From contig JAEZCS010000080.1 in assembly GCA_023433445.1 (NCBI GenBank), forward strand, positions 1 through 27,951: 27,951 nucleotides of DNA, written 5' to 3'. Source of the DNA: Pseudomonadota bacterium (lineage in GTDB: Bacteria > Pseudomonadota > Alphaproteobacteria > Sphingomonadales > Sphingomonadaceae). Shown here one piece after another: positions 7,874-15,533 of the stretch (position 1 is the first letter of the stretch; every line of letters begins with the position of its first letter). The notes beneath the pieces were generated by a model. The model did not search any database. It worked only from the letters and a program-made list of their open reading frames with translations, and was not told the DNA's origin. The translations under genes and the position numbers were made by a program.

Positions 7874-8635
7874 TTAGGGTGTTGGATCTTGGCCAGGGCC
7901 GCTGTCCGTGCGCAGATCGGATAGCCCCATGTCTTGTAAAGCGAGGCGCAATAGCTCTTCCATCGCCACGCGCGCGCGGACTGGATCAGCCGCCGCTATC
8001 GCCTCGAATACCGCAAGATGATCGGCATAGGATTGGCGGGGATCAGGACTTCGATCCTGCTTGAAGCGCGTCGTCCACGTTACTGCGGACTCAACCGAAC
8101 TGGAGAGCGAGGCGAGCAACTCATTACCCGCAGCTTGAAGAATAGTGCTGTGGAAGCGCTGATCGGCGGCCCGGCCCTCAACCGTTCCAAGTCCCTCTGT
8201 GCGCATGATTTCCAGCGCCTCACGCATCTGATGAACATGGTCCTCCGATCGTCGCGTCGCGGCCATGGCGGCGGCGGGTGGTTCAATCAGGCCGCGCAGT
8301 TCGAACAACTCCCGAACGAAGCGCGGTTCGGGCTTGCCAGAAAGAAACATCCAGGCGAGCAGATCAGGGTCGAGCATGTTCCATCTGGCACGAGGCGTGA
8401 CGTACGTACCGGCCTTCGGACGACTTTCCAGCAGCCCCTTGGCAGTGAGAATACGAATTGCCTCGCGATAGGCCGTCCGGGAGACCTTCAGCGCTTCTGA
8501 CTCCTGAATCTCTCCTCCCAGGCCGTCGCCCGGCAGGTAGCGGCCAGAAAGAATGGCGACGCCCAGCTGGCGCGCGAGGGACTGGTGGATCCGCAGGCCC
8601 GTTATCTGCTCGTGCGGTTTCTGTTCCTTCATCAT
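7874..8635 (-). CDS. FadR-family (GntR) regulator of the arabinose/galactose operon
   Basis: 253 residues with a winged helix-turn-helix at about 16-80 (EIQESEALKVSRTAYREAIR) and an FCD domain at about 95-235. Asp158, His162 and His206 are conserved FCD metal ligands, but the usual third His of the M-x-x-H motif is Leu228 (MEEL), so metal binding may be altered. It is encoded inside the operon, eight bases after the dehydrogenase stop, so it is probably autoregulated. The tandem repeat upstream of the operon (13976-14005) is its most likely target. The protein is similar in build to DgoR/arabinose-type regulators; the effector is presumably a sugar acid or lactone, by inference. Confidence 0.86.
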   Translation of the reverse strand: MMKEQKPHEQITGLRIHQSLARQLGVAILSGRYLPGDGLGGEIQESEALKVSRTAYREAIRILTAKGLLESRPKAGTYVTPRARWNMLDPDLLAWMFLSGKPEPRFVRELFELRGLIEPPAAAMAATRRSEDHVHQMREALEIMRTEGLGTVEGRAADQRFHSTILQAAGNELLASLSSSVESAVTWTTRFKQDRSPDPRQSYADHLAVFEAIAAADPVRARVAMEELLRLALQDMGLSDLRTDSGPGQDPTP

Positions 8636-8643
8636 CGCTCCCT

Positions 8644-9573
8644 TCAGTCGTGGAAGGGCTCTGTAAGGATGTTCTCGCTGCAGAGAAAAGCATCCGCTAC
8701 GAGGCGAAGTGGAGCAACATCCGCATCGCTGTCGCCCGCGGCTATCAACGCTGCGAATGTCGCGTAGAGAGAGGGATATTCTGCTTCTTCGCCGCCGGGT
8801 TGCGCATCGCCGTTGATGGAGAGACTGTTGCCGCCATGGCTAAGAGCAAGAGTTCCGTCCTGGGCTTCGACAATGATGTCCCAGCTTTGCGGGCCCGTCT
8901 GTCGCCAGTCAAACTCGGCCGACACAGGCACACCGGCGCTTGTCTCCATTTTGAGGCTAGCTGCAATCGGTGCCTGACGGTTTGACGGGGTTTCCAAACG
9001 AGCGCCAAGGATACGCACCGGTTCCGACAGGATTTCCGTCAGGATCGACAATGCGTTGATACCGGGATCGAATACGCCGAAACCGCCGGGCTGCCAGATC
9101 CAGTCCTGCCCGGGGTGCCAGTGGCGCACATCCTCTTTCCAGATGACCTGGACGGAGCGGAGATCCCGTGCCGCGATCCAGGATTTTGCGCGTGCGACAC
9201 AGGCTGCGTGACGGGAATGCCATGCTGCCATCAGCGTGACTTGCTGCTCAGCCGCTAAAGCGATGAGCGCTTCGACTTCGGACAGCGTCGCGCCGGGTGG
9301 CTTTTCCATGAACACGCTCTTGCCGGCAAGCAGGGCTGATCGTGCCGCTGCAAAGCGGACCTGAGGAGGCTGGCACAATATGACGGCGTCCAGGCTTGGC
9401 TCGCCCGCGAGCATTGCATCGATGTCATGGTAGTTGCGGACGCCCGGCATCGTTGCGTTCCGGCTGGCGACCGCGACGAGCGCAAAGTCAGGGTTCGCCG
9501 CAATGGCGGGTATATGCTGGTCCTGGGCGATCTTGCCGTAGCCGACGAGGCCGAGTTTCACCGGGTTGCTCAT
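8644..9573 (-). CDS. araA: L-arabinose/D-galactose 1-dehydrogenase (Gfo/Idh/MocA family)
   Basis: 309 residues, the same length as Azospirillum brasilense L-arabinose 1-dehydrogenase and, as I recall that sequence, similar throughout. A Rossmann domain begins GLVGYGKIAQDQH. The catalytic and sugar-contacting residues known from that enzyme are in place: Lys91 (MEKPPG), His119, Glu147, Trp152, His153, Asp169 and Asn173. It oxidises L-arabinose (and D-galactose) at C1 to the lactone using NAD(P)+, in the cytoplasm. Its ATG overlaps the stop of the FAH gene by four bases. No lactonase is encoded beside it, so lactone opening may be spontaneous or encoded elsewhere. The symbol araA is used in the Azospirillum sense, not for E. 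coli arabinose isomerase. Confidence 0.9.
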   Translation of the reverse strand: MSNPVKLGLVGYGKIAQDQHIPAIAANPDFALVAVASRNATMPGVRNYHDIDAMLAGEPSLDAVILCQPPQVRFAAARSALLAGKSVFMEKPPGATLSEVEALIALAAEQQVTLMAAWHSRHAACVARAKSWIAARDLRSVQVIWKEDVRHWHPGQDWIWQPGGFGVFDPGINALSILTEILSEPVRILGARLETPSNRQAPIAASLKMETSAGVPVSAEFDWRQTGPQSWDIIVEAQDGTLALSHGGNSLSINGDAQPGGEEAEYPSLYATFAALIAAGDSDADVAPLRLVADAFLCSENILTEPFHD

Positions 9574-10547
9574 AGTGCTTTCACCACGGCCAACCCTTGG
9601 TCCGCAGCGCGGACGAGGGGGTTGCGAGCGGGAATGGTGAAGCAGTCCGCCGCAACTTCGAATATGTCGCCAACCTCTGTCTCGACCTTGTCGGTGAAGG
9701 AGAGGGTGGCCGTGCCGAAGAAGTGCACATGCACATCGCCGGGCCGCCGGAATTGCGGATATTTGAAGTGATGATGCTCCAGATTAGCGATGCTGTGCGA
9801 CATGTTCGCCTCGCCGGAGAGGAACGGTTTCTCCCACAGCGTCTCGCCTCCACGAACGATGCGGCTGGTGCCACGAACGTCGATCGGGAGATCGCCCAGC
9901 AGCAACTCCGGCCCAAGAGCCGCCTGCCGCAATTTGCTGTGTGCCAACCAAAGATAGTTGACCCGCTCTGTCACATGGTCGGAGAACTCGTTGCCAATCG
10001 AGAAGCCGAGGCGGTACGGCGTTCCATCCTTACCGTTGAGATAGATACCCGCGATTTCAGGTTCTTCCCCCCCATCGCCTGCGAAGGATGGCATGACGAG
10101 AGGCGCTCCGGGCGAAACCAGGATGGACCCATCGCCCTTGTAGAACCATTCGGGCTGCACGCCCTCTTCTTCCGGACCCGGCTTGCCGCCTTCCTCTCCC
10201 ATCAGGAACATGCGCATGCTGTCGGTCGCTTGCCCGGCGGCCGCTGCCTTGTGCATCTTGTCGCGTCCCTCGGCTGATCCGAGGTGGGTAAGACCAGTGC
10301 CGCTGATAAGGAGGTGGGCCGGATCGTCATGATCGATGGGAGGCAGCAGCGTCACCTCGTCCAAAGTCATCGGGTCGGATAGCAGCAGCGCTGTCCGATC
10401 GGTCAGCGTGGTTCCGCTTTCGATGGCTTCGAGCGCAAGCTGGCGGATCGATCCAACACCGATGAGACGGCGCGCAGCACCGTCCGCATCCAGTGCAGCG
10501 ACGCCGCGCGCGCCGTCCCGAGTGAACTGCAGAAGCGACCGGATCAT
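9570..10547 (-). CDS. FAH-superfamily AraD1/GguC protein (probable 2-keto-3-deoxy-L-arabonate dehydratase step)
   Basis: 325 residues from ATG 10547, whose ATGA overlaps the stop of the aldehyde dehydrogenase. The fumarylacetoacetate-hydrolase fold is recognisable from the metal-ligand pattern E162-P-E164 with Asp190 (GNEFSDH) and Lys137 (WFYKG). The whole sequence fits the AraD1/GguC group found in arabinose and galactose loci of proteobacteria. In this operon the unfilled step is dehydration of 2-keto-3-deoxy-L-arabonate to alpha-ketoglutaric semialdehyde, which in Azospirillum is done by an unrelated DHDPS-like enzyme. Assignment to that step is inference from gene order and from FAH-type dehydratases of other pentose pathways. 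A longer upstream start is possible but lies inside the preceding gene. Confidence 0.83.
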   Translation of the reverse strand: MIRSLLQFTRDGARGVAALDADGAARRLIGVGSIRQLALEAIESGTTLTDRTALLLSDPMTLDEVTLLPPIDHDDPAHLLISGTGLTHLGSAEGRDKMHKAAAAGQATDSMRMFLMGEEGGKPGPEEEGVQPEWFYKGDGSILVSPGAPLVMPSFAGDGGEEPEIAGIYLNGKDGTPYRLGFSIGNEFSDHVTERVNYLWLAHSKLRQAALGPELLLGDLPIDVRGTSRIVRGGETLWEKPFLSGEANMSHSIANLEHHHFKYPQFRRPGDVHVHFFGTATLSFTDKVETEVGDIFEVAADCFTIPARNPLVRAADQGLAVVKAL

Positions 10548-12109
10548 GCTGCTTCTCCCTTGCCATTCACACGGCGCGGCAGCTTCCATGGATTTGCATG
10601 TTGCAGGGGAGGCGGCAGCAAGGCGTCGGGAATGTCCTGATAGCAGACCGGTCGCAGAAAGCGCATCATTGCCAGCGTGCCGACCGAGGTGGTGCGGCCG
10701 TCGGTGGTTGCTGGATATGGACCGCCATGCACCATCGCCCAGGTGACCTCCACGCCCGTTGGCCAGCCGTTGGCCAGCACGCGCCCCACCTTGGCGGACA
10801 GCAGCGGCAGGATGCGGGCGGCGTCCGCCTCATCCTCCGGGTCGAGATGGATGGTCGCGGTGAGTTGCCCTTCCAGATGCTGGATCGCTCGCGCCATCGC
10901 TTCCATATCCGCACAGCGGATTACGACGGATGATGCACCGAACACCTCTTCGCCAAGGGATGGATCGCTGGCAAATGCATCGGCGCTGGTGGCGAAGAGC
11001 GCCGCGGAACCGATGAGGGGCCGATCTGCCGCCGACGCCAGCAATTCCGCGTTGGGGTTTGCCTTAAGCGCTGCCACACCCTTGGCATAGGCATCGCCGA
11101 TATTTGGTGTCAGCATCACCTGCGTCGGGGCCGCGACCACCGCCCCGGCTGCGGCTGCAAGGAAGCAGTTCAGATCTGGACCATCAATGGCAATGACTAG
11201 GCCCGGATTAGTGCAAAACTGTCCCGCGCCCATTGTGAGGGACGAAACGAATGCCGATGCCAGCGCCTCGCCCCGCGTCCGCAGCGCGCCCGGCATCAGC
11301 ACGACCGGATTGATGGCGCTCATCTCCGCGTAAACCGGGATTGGTTCGGGGCGCTTGGCGGCGATGGCAGCCAGCGCCAGCCCGCCGGATCGCGATCCCG
11401 TAAAGCCGACCGCCTTGATGCGGGGGTCGGCGACCAGTGCGCGACCTAGATCATTGTCGGTGCCTGGCAGATAGGAGAAAGTGCCGGGATGCAGACCACA
11501 GGCCGCGACGGCACGACTGATGGCGCGCGCCACCAACTCGCCGGTTGCAGGGTGAGCGGGATGACCCTTGACCACGACCGGGCATCCAGCCGCAAAGGCG
11601 GAGGCTGTGTCACCACCTGCGACGGAGAACGCCAGTGGGAAGTTGGACGCGCCGAACACTGCCACAGGTCCTAGCGGCACGTTCATGCGACGCAGGTCCG
11701 CCCTGGGCGGTGCGCGGTCCGGCAGAGCGGGATCGACCGTGACGTCGAGCCACAGCCCCGCGCGCACTTCTGACGCGAACAGTCGCAGCTGGTTGACCGT
11801 CCGTCCACGCTCTCCCTCAAGCCGGGAGCGAGGCAATCCCGTTTCCGCCATGGCATCGACGATCAGCCTGTCGCCGATTCCCTCGATCTCCATCGCGATC
11901 GCTTCAAGGAAGCCGGCGCGGGCATCCAGCGGCAAAGTCGCGAAGGGTTCAGCAGCCGCCGCCGCCAGAGCGCAGGCGTCGGAAACATCTTCGGCGCTGG
12001 CACTGGAAAAGGATTGCGCGCGCGACTGACCACTTGCCGCGTCAATCCCTACGAACTTCGGATCGCGTTGGCGGCGTTCACCACCGATGAAAATGCTTCC
12101 GTCAATCAC
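10544..12109 (-). CDS. Alpha-ketoglutaric semialdehyde (2,5-dioxovalerate) dehydrogenase
   Basis: 521 residues from GTG 12109, which has GGAG eight bases upstream and starts 16 bases after the dehydratase stop; longer ATG starts would lie inside the previous gene. Aldehyde dehydrogenase hallmarks are present: Asn156 (GASNFP), Lys181 (VVVKGHP), Glu262 (YAEMSAINPV) and the catalytic Cys299 (GAGQFCTNPG). The sequence style (VKGHPAHP, AEMSAINPV, AMVHGGPYPAT) is that of the NADP-type KGSADH subgroup rather than of general aldehyde dehydrogenases. It converts alpha-ketoglutaric semialdehyde to alpha-ketoglutarate, the last step of the oxidative pentose pathway, and so feeds the TCA cycle. Confidence 0.9.
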   Translation of the reverse strand: MIDGSIFIGGERRQRDPKFVGIDAASGQSRAQSFSSASAEDVSDACALAAAAAEPFATLPLDARAGFLEAIAMEIEGIGDRLIVDAMAETGLPRSRLEGERGRTVNQLRLFASEVRAGLWLDVTVDPALPDRAPPRADLRRMNVPLGPVAVFGASNFPLAFSVAGGDTASAFAAGCPVVVKGHPAHPATGELVARAISRAVAACGLHPGTFSYLPGTDNDLGRALVADPRIKAVGFTGSRSGGLALAAIAAKRPEPIPVYAEMSAINPVVLMPGALRTRGEALASAFVSSLTMGAGQFCTNPGLVIAIDGPDLNCFLAAAAGAVVAAPTQVMLTPNIGDAYAKGVAALKANPNAELLASAADRPLIGSAALFATSADAFASDPSLGEEVFGASSVVIRCADMEAMARAIQHLEGQLTATIHLDPEDEADAARILPLLSAKVGRVLANGWPTGVEVTWAMVHGGPYPATTDGRTTSVGTLAMMRFLRPVCYQDIPDALLPPPLQHANPWKLPRRVNGKGEAA

Positions 12110-12125
12110 GAATGGATCTCCGCTA

Positions 12126-13928
12126 TCAATGATTGTCGCGCGGCAGCCCGCGCGTCTGTGCGATCCGCTGGAAGCTTTCCGCTCCCTCCAGGATCGCGCC
12201 GGTTTCCATCTGCCCGACAAGGCCTCGCTGAATTTCCTGCCAAGGCGTTTGAGAGGGCGGGAAGGCGTAGCCGCCGCTTGCAGCGAGCGCGCTGCGGCGT
12301 TCAGCCAAATCGGCGTCGGGGATCAACACGTCCGCCGTGCCGCGCTTCAGGTCGATGCGTACTCGGTCGCCGCTCCTGAGCAGAGCCAGCCCTCCCATGG
12401 CCGCCGCTTCGGGCGACGCGTTGAGAATGGACGGGCTGCCGGAGGTGCCAGATTGCCTCCCGTCCCCGATGCAGGGCAGGGCATGGACACCTTCGCGCAA
12501 GAGATAGGCGGGCGCGCGCATGTTCACGACTTCAGCAGCGCCGGGATAGCCGACGGGACCTGCGCCGCGCATGACCAGCAGCGTTTCCGTGGTGATTCCC
12601 TCGTCAGGATCGTCGATGCGGGCGTGATAATCCTCCGGTCCGTCGAACACGATCACCGGCCCTTCGAACGCATCGGGATCATTTGGATTGGACAGATAGC
12701 GGGCGCGGAACTCGGGAGAAATCACGCTGGTCTTCATGATGGCGCTGTCGAACAGATTGCCGGAGAGCACGATGAAGCCCGCCTCCTCCCGCAACGGTCG
12801 GTCGAAGGGGCGAATGACATTCTCATCCTCGATGGCGGCGTTCCGGCAGTTTTCTCCGATGCTGCGACCGTTGACCGTCATCGCATCCTCGTGGATGAGA
12901 CCTTGCTGCATGAGTTGGTTGACCACCGCCGGAACGCCGCCAGCGCGATAATAATCTTCACCCAGATATTCGCCCGCGGGCTGCAGGTTGACCAGCAACG
13001 GCACCTTATGGCCGTGGCTCTGCCAGTCACGAATATCCAGGGAAACGCCCATGTGGCGGGCGATGGCGGCAAGATGGATCGGCGCGTTGGTGGAGCCGCC
13101 GATAGCCGAGTTGACGACGATCGCATTCAGGAACGCTTCTCGCGTCAGAATGTCCGACGGCTTCAGGTCCTTTTGCACCATCTCCACGATGCGCAGCCCG
13201 GTGTGATAGGCGCTTTCCTGTCTGTCGCGATAGGGTGCCGGAATCGCCGCCGATCCGGGCAGTGACATGCCAAGCGCCTCCGCCAGGCTGTTCATCGTGG
13301 TCGCTGTGCCCATGGTATTGCAATAGCCGGTTGAGGGCGCAGACGATGCGACGAGGCGAATAAAGCCTTCGTCGTCTATCTCGCCTGCGGCGAGCAGCTC
13401 TCGCGCTTTCCACACGATCGTGCCGGACCCCGTGCGCTCGCCCTTGTGCCAGCCGTTGAGCATGGGGCCGACCGACAGGGCGATGGCCGGAAGGTTGACC
13501 GTGGCAGCGGCCATCAAGCAGGCAGGCGTCGTCTTGTCGCAGCCTATGGTCAGGACCACGCCGTCTAGCGGATAGCCATAAAGCACTTCGACCAGACCCA
13601 GATAGGAAAGGTTGCGGTCGAGGCCGGCCGTTGGCCGCTTGCCGGTTTCCTGAATAGGATGCACCGGAAACTCAATGGCGATGCCTCCTGCCTCCCGAAT
13701 GCCCTCCCGGACGCGTTCCGCCAGGACGAGATGATGGCGGTTGCAAGGTGACAGGTCGCTGCCGGTCTGCGCGATGCCAATGATGGGCTTGCCACTTCGC
13801 AGCTCTTCGAAGGTCAGGCCGAAGTTGAGATAACGCTCCAAATAGAGCGCAGTCATGTCGACATTGTCCGGATTGTCGAACCACGCGGTGGAACGCAGCG
13901 GTCGGGGTACGGACGGTTTTTCGGTCAT
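12126..13928 (-). CDS. L-arabonate/D-xylonate dehydratase (IlvD/EDD family)
   Basis: 600 residues. Three [2Fe-2S] ligands are visible: Cys62 (SPCNRH), Cys130 (GCDKTTPAC, with Lys132 as the probable carbamylated Mg ligand) and Cys203 (GYCNTMGTA). The spacing equals that of the Rhizobium L-arabinonate dehydratase. The active-site serine loop GTSGSPS is at 495-501. It removes water from a pentonate to give 2-keto-3-deoxypentonate. It is the first gene of the minus-strand operon, and the semialdehyde dehydrogenase follows at 16 bases. L-arabonate is favoured over D-xylonate or D-galactonate because of the accompanying dehydrogenase and KGSADH. The ribosome site before ATG 13928 is weak. Confidence 0.9.
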   Translation of the reverse strand: MTEKPSVPRPLRSTAWFDNPDNVDMTALYLERYLNFGLTFEELRSGKPIIGIAQTGSDLSPCNRHHLVLAERVREGIREAGGIAIEFPVHPIQETGKRPTAGLDRNLSYLGLVEVLYGYPLDGVVLTIGCDKTTPACLMAAATVNLPAIALSVGPMLNGWHKGERTGSGTIVWKARELLAAGEIDDEGFIRLVASSAPSTGYCNTMGTATTMNSLAEALGMSLPGSAAIPAPYRDRQESAYHTGLRIVEMVQKDLKPSDILTREAFLNAIVVNSAIGGSTNAPIHLAAIARHMGVSLDIRDWQSHGHKVPLLVNLQPAGEYLGEDYYRAGGVPAVVNQLMQQGLIHEDAMTVNGRSIGENCRNAAIEDENVIRPFDRPLREEAGFIVLSGNLFDSAIMKTSVISPEFRARYLSNPNDPDAFEGPVIVFDGPEDYHARIDDPDEGITTETLLVMRGAGPVGYPGAAEVVNMRAPAYLLREGVHALPCIGDGRQSGTSGSPSILNASPEAAAMGGLALLRSGDRVRIDLKRGTADVLIPDADLAERRSALAASGGYAFPPSQTPWQEIQRGLVGQMETGAILEGAESFQRIAQTRGLPRDNH

Positions 13929-14237
13929 GGAGGTCGCTCTGCTCGCTTTATGCGGGGTGGCTTGCGGTCAGCGGCATATACTCATACCAGATATACTCAT
14001 ACAAGAGGAAGATGAATGGCGCAGATTCGTCGAGGGGGCCTTGGCATTGATCGGGGGCGGCGTGCGGGGTTCGGGCAGCCGATTTTGCACCAGATCCGGA
14101 GCACTGATCGTTATGAAATTTAGTTGCCTTAAAAATTCGCCGGTTTATAGATCTTCGCTTTCTGATCGTTGGGCGGGGGTGGCCGTGAATAGTGTAGTGA
14201 AGAGCGTTTGCTGCCTCGGCAGCCAGCTATCGTGCGG
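13929..14237. promoter_or_regulatory. Divergent 309-bp promoter region between the arabinose and quinoprotein operons
   Basis: No gene is supported here. It holds a tandem 15-bp repeat at 13976-14005, close to the arabinose operon. A possible plus-strand promoter for the MFS operon is TTGCCT (14124-14129), a 16-base spacer and TATAGA (14146-14151), within a locally AT-rich stretch at about 14110-14155. A minus-strand candidate for the arabinose operon reads TTGTAT, 18 bases, TATATG and overlaps the tandem repeat. All promoter calls are by eye. Confidence 0.45.
13976..14005. promoter_or_regulatory. Tandem 15-bp repeat, candidate GntR operator pair
   Basis: ATATACTCATACCAG (13976-13990) is followed directly by ATATACTCATACAAG (13991-14005), one mismatch in 15. 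Read on the minus strand each unit contains T[T/G]GTATGAGTA, one base off the FadR-family consensus TnGTnnnACnA. The 15-base period is somewhat over one helical turn. It lies 48-77 bases upstream of the dehydratase start and overlaps the candidate minus-strand promoter, so a repressor here would block it. The regulator at 7874-8635 is the likely binder. Confidence 0.55.
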
Positions 14238-15530
14238 ATGGCAAATATGAACGCGGTCCTGCCGGTCGCCAATGCCCCCGTCACCGGGGCTCGCGGGCTG
14301 CGCGTGCGCCTGTTCATCATGATGGCGCTGCAAATAGCTGTGTGGGGAGCCTGGGCGCCCAAGCTGTTCCCCTATATGGCCATGCTCGGCTTCACCGCGA
14401 GCCAGCAGGCGCTGGTCGGCAGTTGCTGGGGCATCGCGTCGATCCTCGGCATCTTCTTTTCCAACCAGTTCGCCGACCGCAATTTCGCAGCCGAGCGGAT
14501 GCTGGCGTTCAGTCATGCGGTCGGCGGCGCTTGCCTGCTGGGCGCGGCCTTTTCGGCTACATTCCTTCCCTTCTTCCTATTTTTCCTCGGGTATAGCCTG
14601 CTTTACGTGCCGACGCTGTCGGTCGCCAATACGATCAGCTTTGCCAACCTGCGCGATCCGGCTCGCGACTTCGGCAAGGTCCGCATGGGCGGCACCGTCG
14701 GCTGGGTCATTGCCAGCTGGCCGTTTATTTTCTTGCTGAGCGCCCAGGCGGACGTGACGCAGGTGCGGTGGATTTTCGTGGTGTCGGCCATCATATCCTT
14801 TGCAATGGCGCTGTTTTCCCTCACGTTGCCCCACACGCCGCCGTGCCGGGACCGTCATTCGGATTCGCTTGCCTGGCGTGAAACGTTCAGCCTGCTGCGG
14901 CGGCCAGCCATTTTAATACTGTTCATCGTCACCTTCATCGATTCCGTGGTCCACAACGGCTATTTCGTCGTGTCCGACGCCTTTTTGACCAACCGGGTGG
15001 GCATTGCGGGCAATCTGTCGATGGTCGTGCTGAGCCTTGGCCAGGTTGCCGAGGTGGTGACGATGGGCGTGTTGGGAGCCGTGCTTGCCCGGCTAGGCTG
15101 GCGCACAACGATGATTGTCGGCATTCTGGGCCATGCCGCGCGGTTCGGTGTCTTTGCGTTGTTCCCTGACAGTGTGACGGCGGTGGTCGCGGTTCAGTTG
15201 CTGCATGGCGTCTGCTACGCCTTCTTCTTTGCAACCGTATACATCTTCGTCGATGACGCCTTTCCAAAGGATGTGCGGGTGAGCGCGCAGGGGCTTTTCA
15301 ACCTGTTGATCCTGGGCGTCGGCAATGTGGTCGCCAGCTTCCTGTTCCCGATGCTGGTCGCGCGGCTGACCATCCGTCCGGGAACCGCGCTGGTCCCGCC
15401 TGAGGTCGATTATTCGACCCTGTTCATGGTGCCGACGGGGCTTGCTTTGTTTGGCGCGCTACTGCTGGCGGTTGCCTTTCGCCCCGCTCAGCGAGGCCCC
15501 GCGCCGGTACCGAAATCGGAGGATAGCTGA
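14238..15530 (+). CDS. MFS transporter, nucleoside:H+ symporter-like
   Basis: About 430 residues and roughly twelve membrane segments. The first segment, LQIAVWGAWAPKLFPYM, and the later RMGGTVGWVIASW and LFNLLILGVGN motifs are those of the NupG/XapB-like group, whose members in catabolic operons often carry sugars or glycosides rather than nucleosides. It is the first gene of the plus-strand operon, four bases before the Gfo/Idh start, and probably imports the product of, or substrate shared with, the quinohaemoprotein. ATG 14238 is preferred by hydropathy; ATG 14247 and an upstream TTG at 14208 (with GAAGAG before it) are possible, and no start has a strong ribosome site. Confidence 0.83.
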   Translation: MANMNAVLPVANAPVTGARGLRVRLFIMMALQIAVWGAWAPKLFPYMAMLGFTASQQALVGSCWGIASILGIFFSNQFADRNFAAERMLAFSHAVGGACLLGAAFSATFLPFFLFFLGYSLLYVPTLSVANTISFANLRDPARDFGKVRMGGTVGWVIASWPFIFLLSAQADVTQVRWIFVVSAIISFAMALFSLTLPHTPPCRDRHSDSLAWRETFSLLRRPAILILFIVTFIDSVVHNGYFVVSDAFLTNRVGIAGNLSMVVLSLGQVAEVVTMGVLGAVLARLGWRTTMIVGILGHAARFGVFALFPDSVTAVVAVQLLHGVCYAFFFATVYIFVDDAFPKDVRVSAQGLFNLLILGVGNVVASFLFPMLVARLTIRPGTALVPPEVDYSTLFMVPTGLALFGALLLAVAFRPAQRGPAPVPKSEDS

Positions 15531-15533
15531 CTC

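Noticed and set aside
12087..13265. Long plus-strand open frame (392 codons) opposite the dehydratase gene
   Set aside because: It is antisense to an IlvD/EDD gene with all cluster cysteines intact; the translation is Arg/His/Asp-rich and has no recognisable motif, typical of GC-rich mirror frames.
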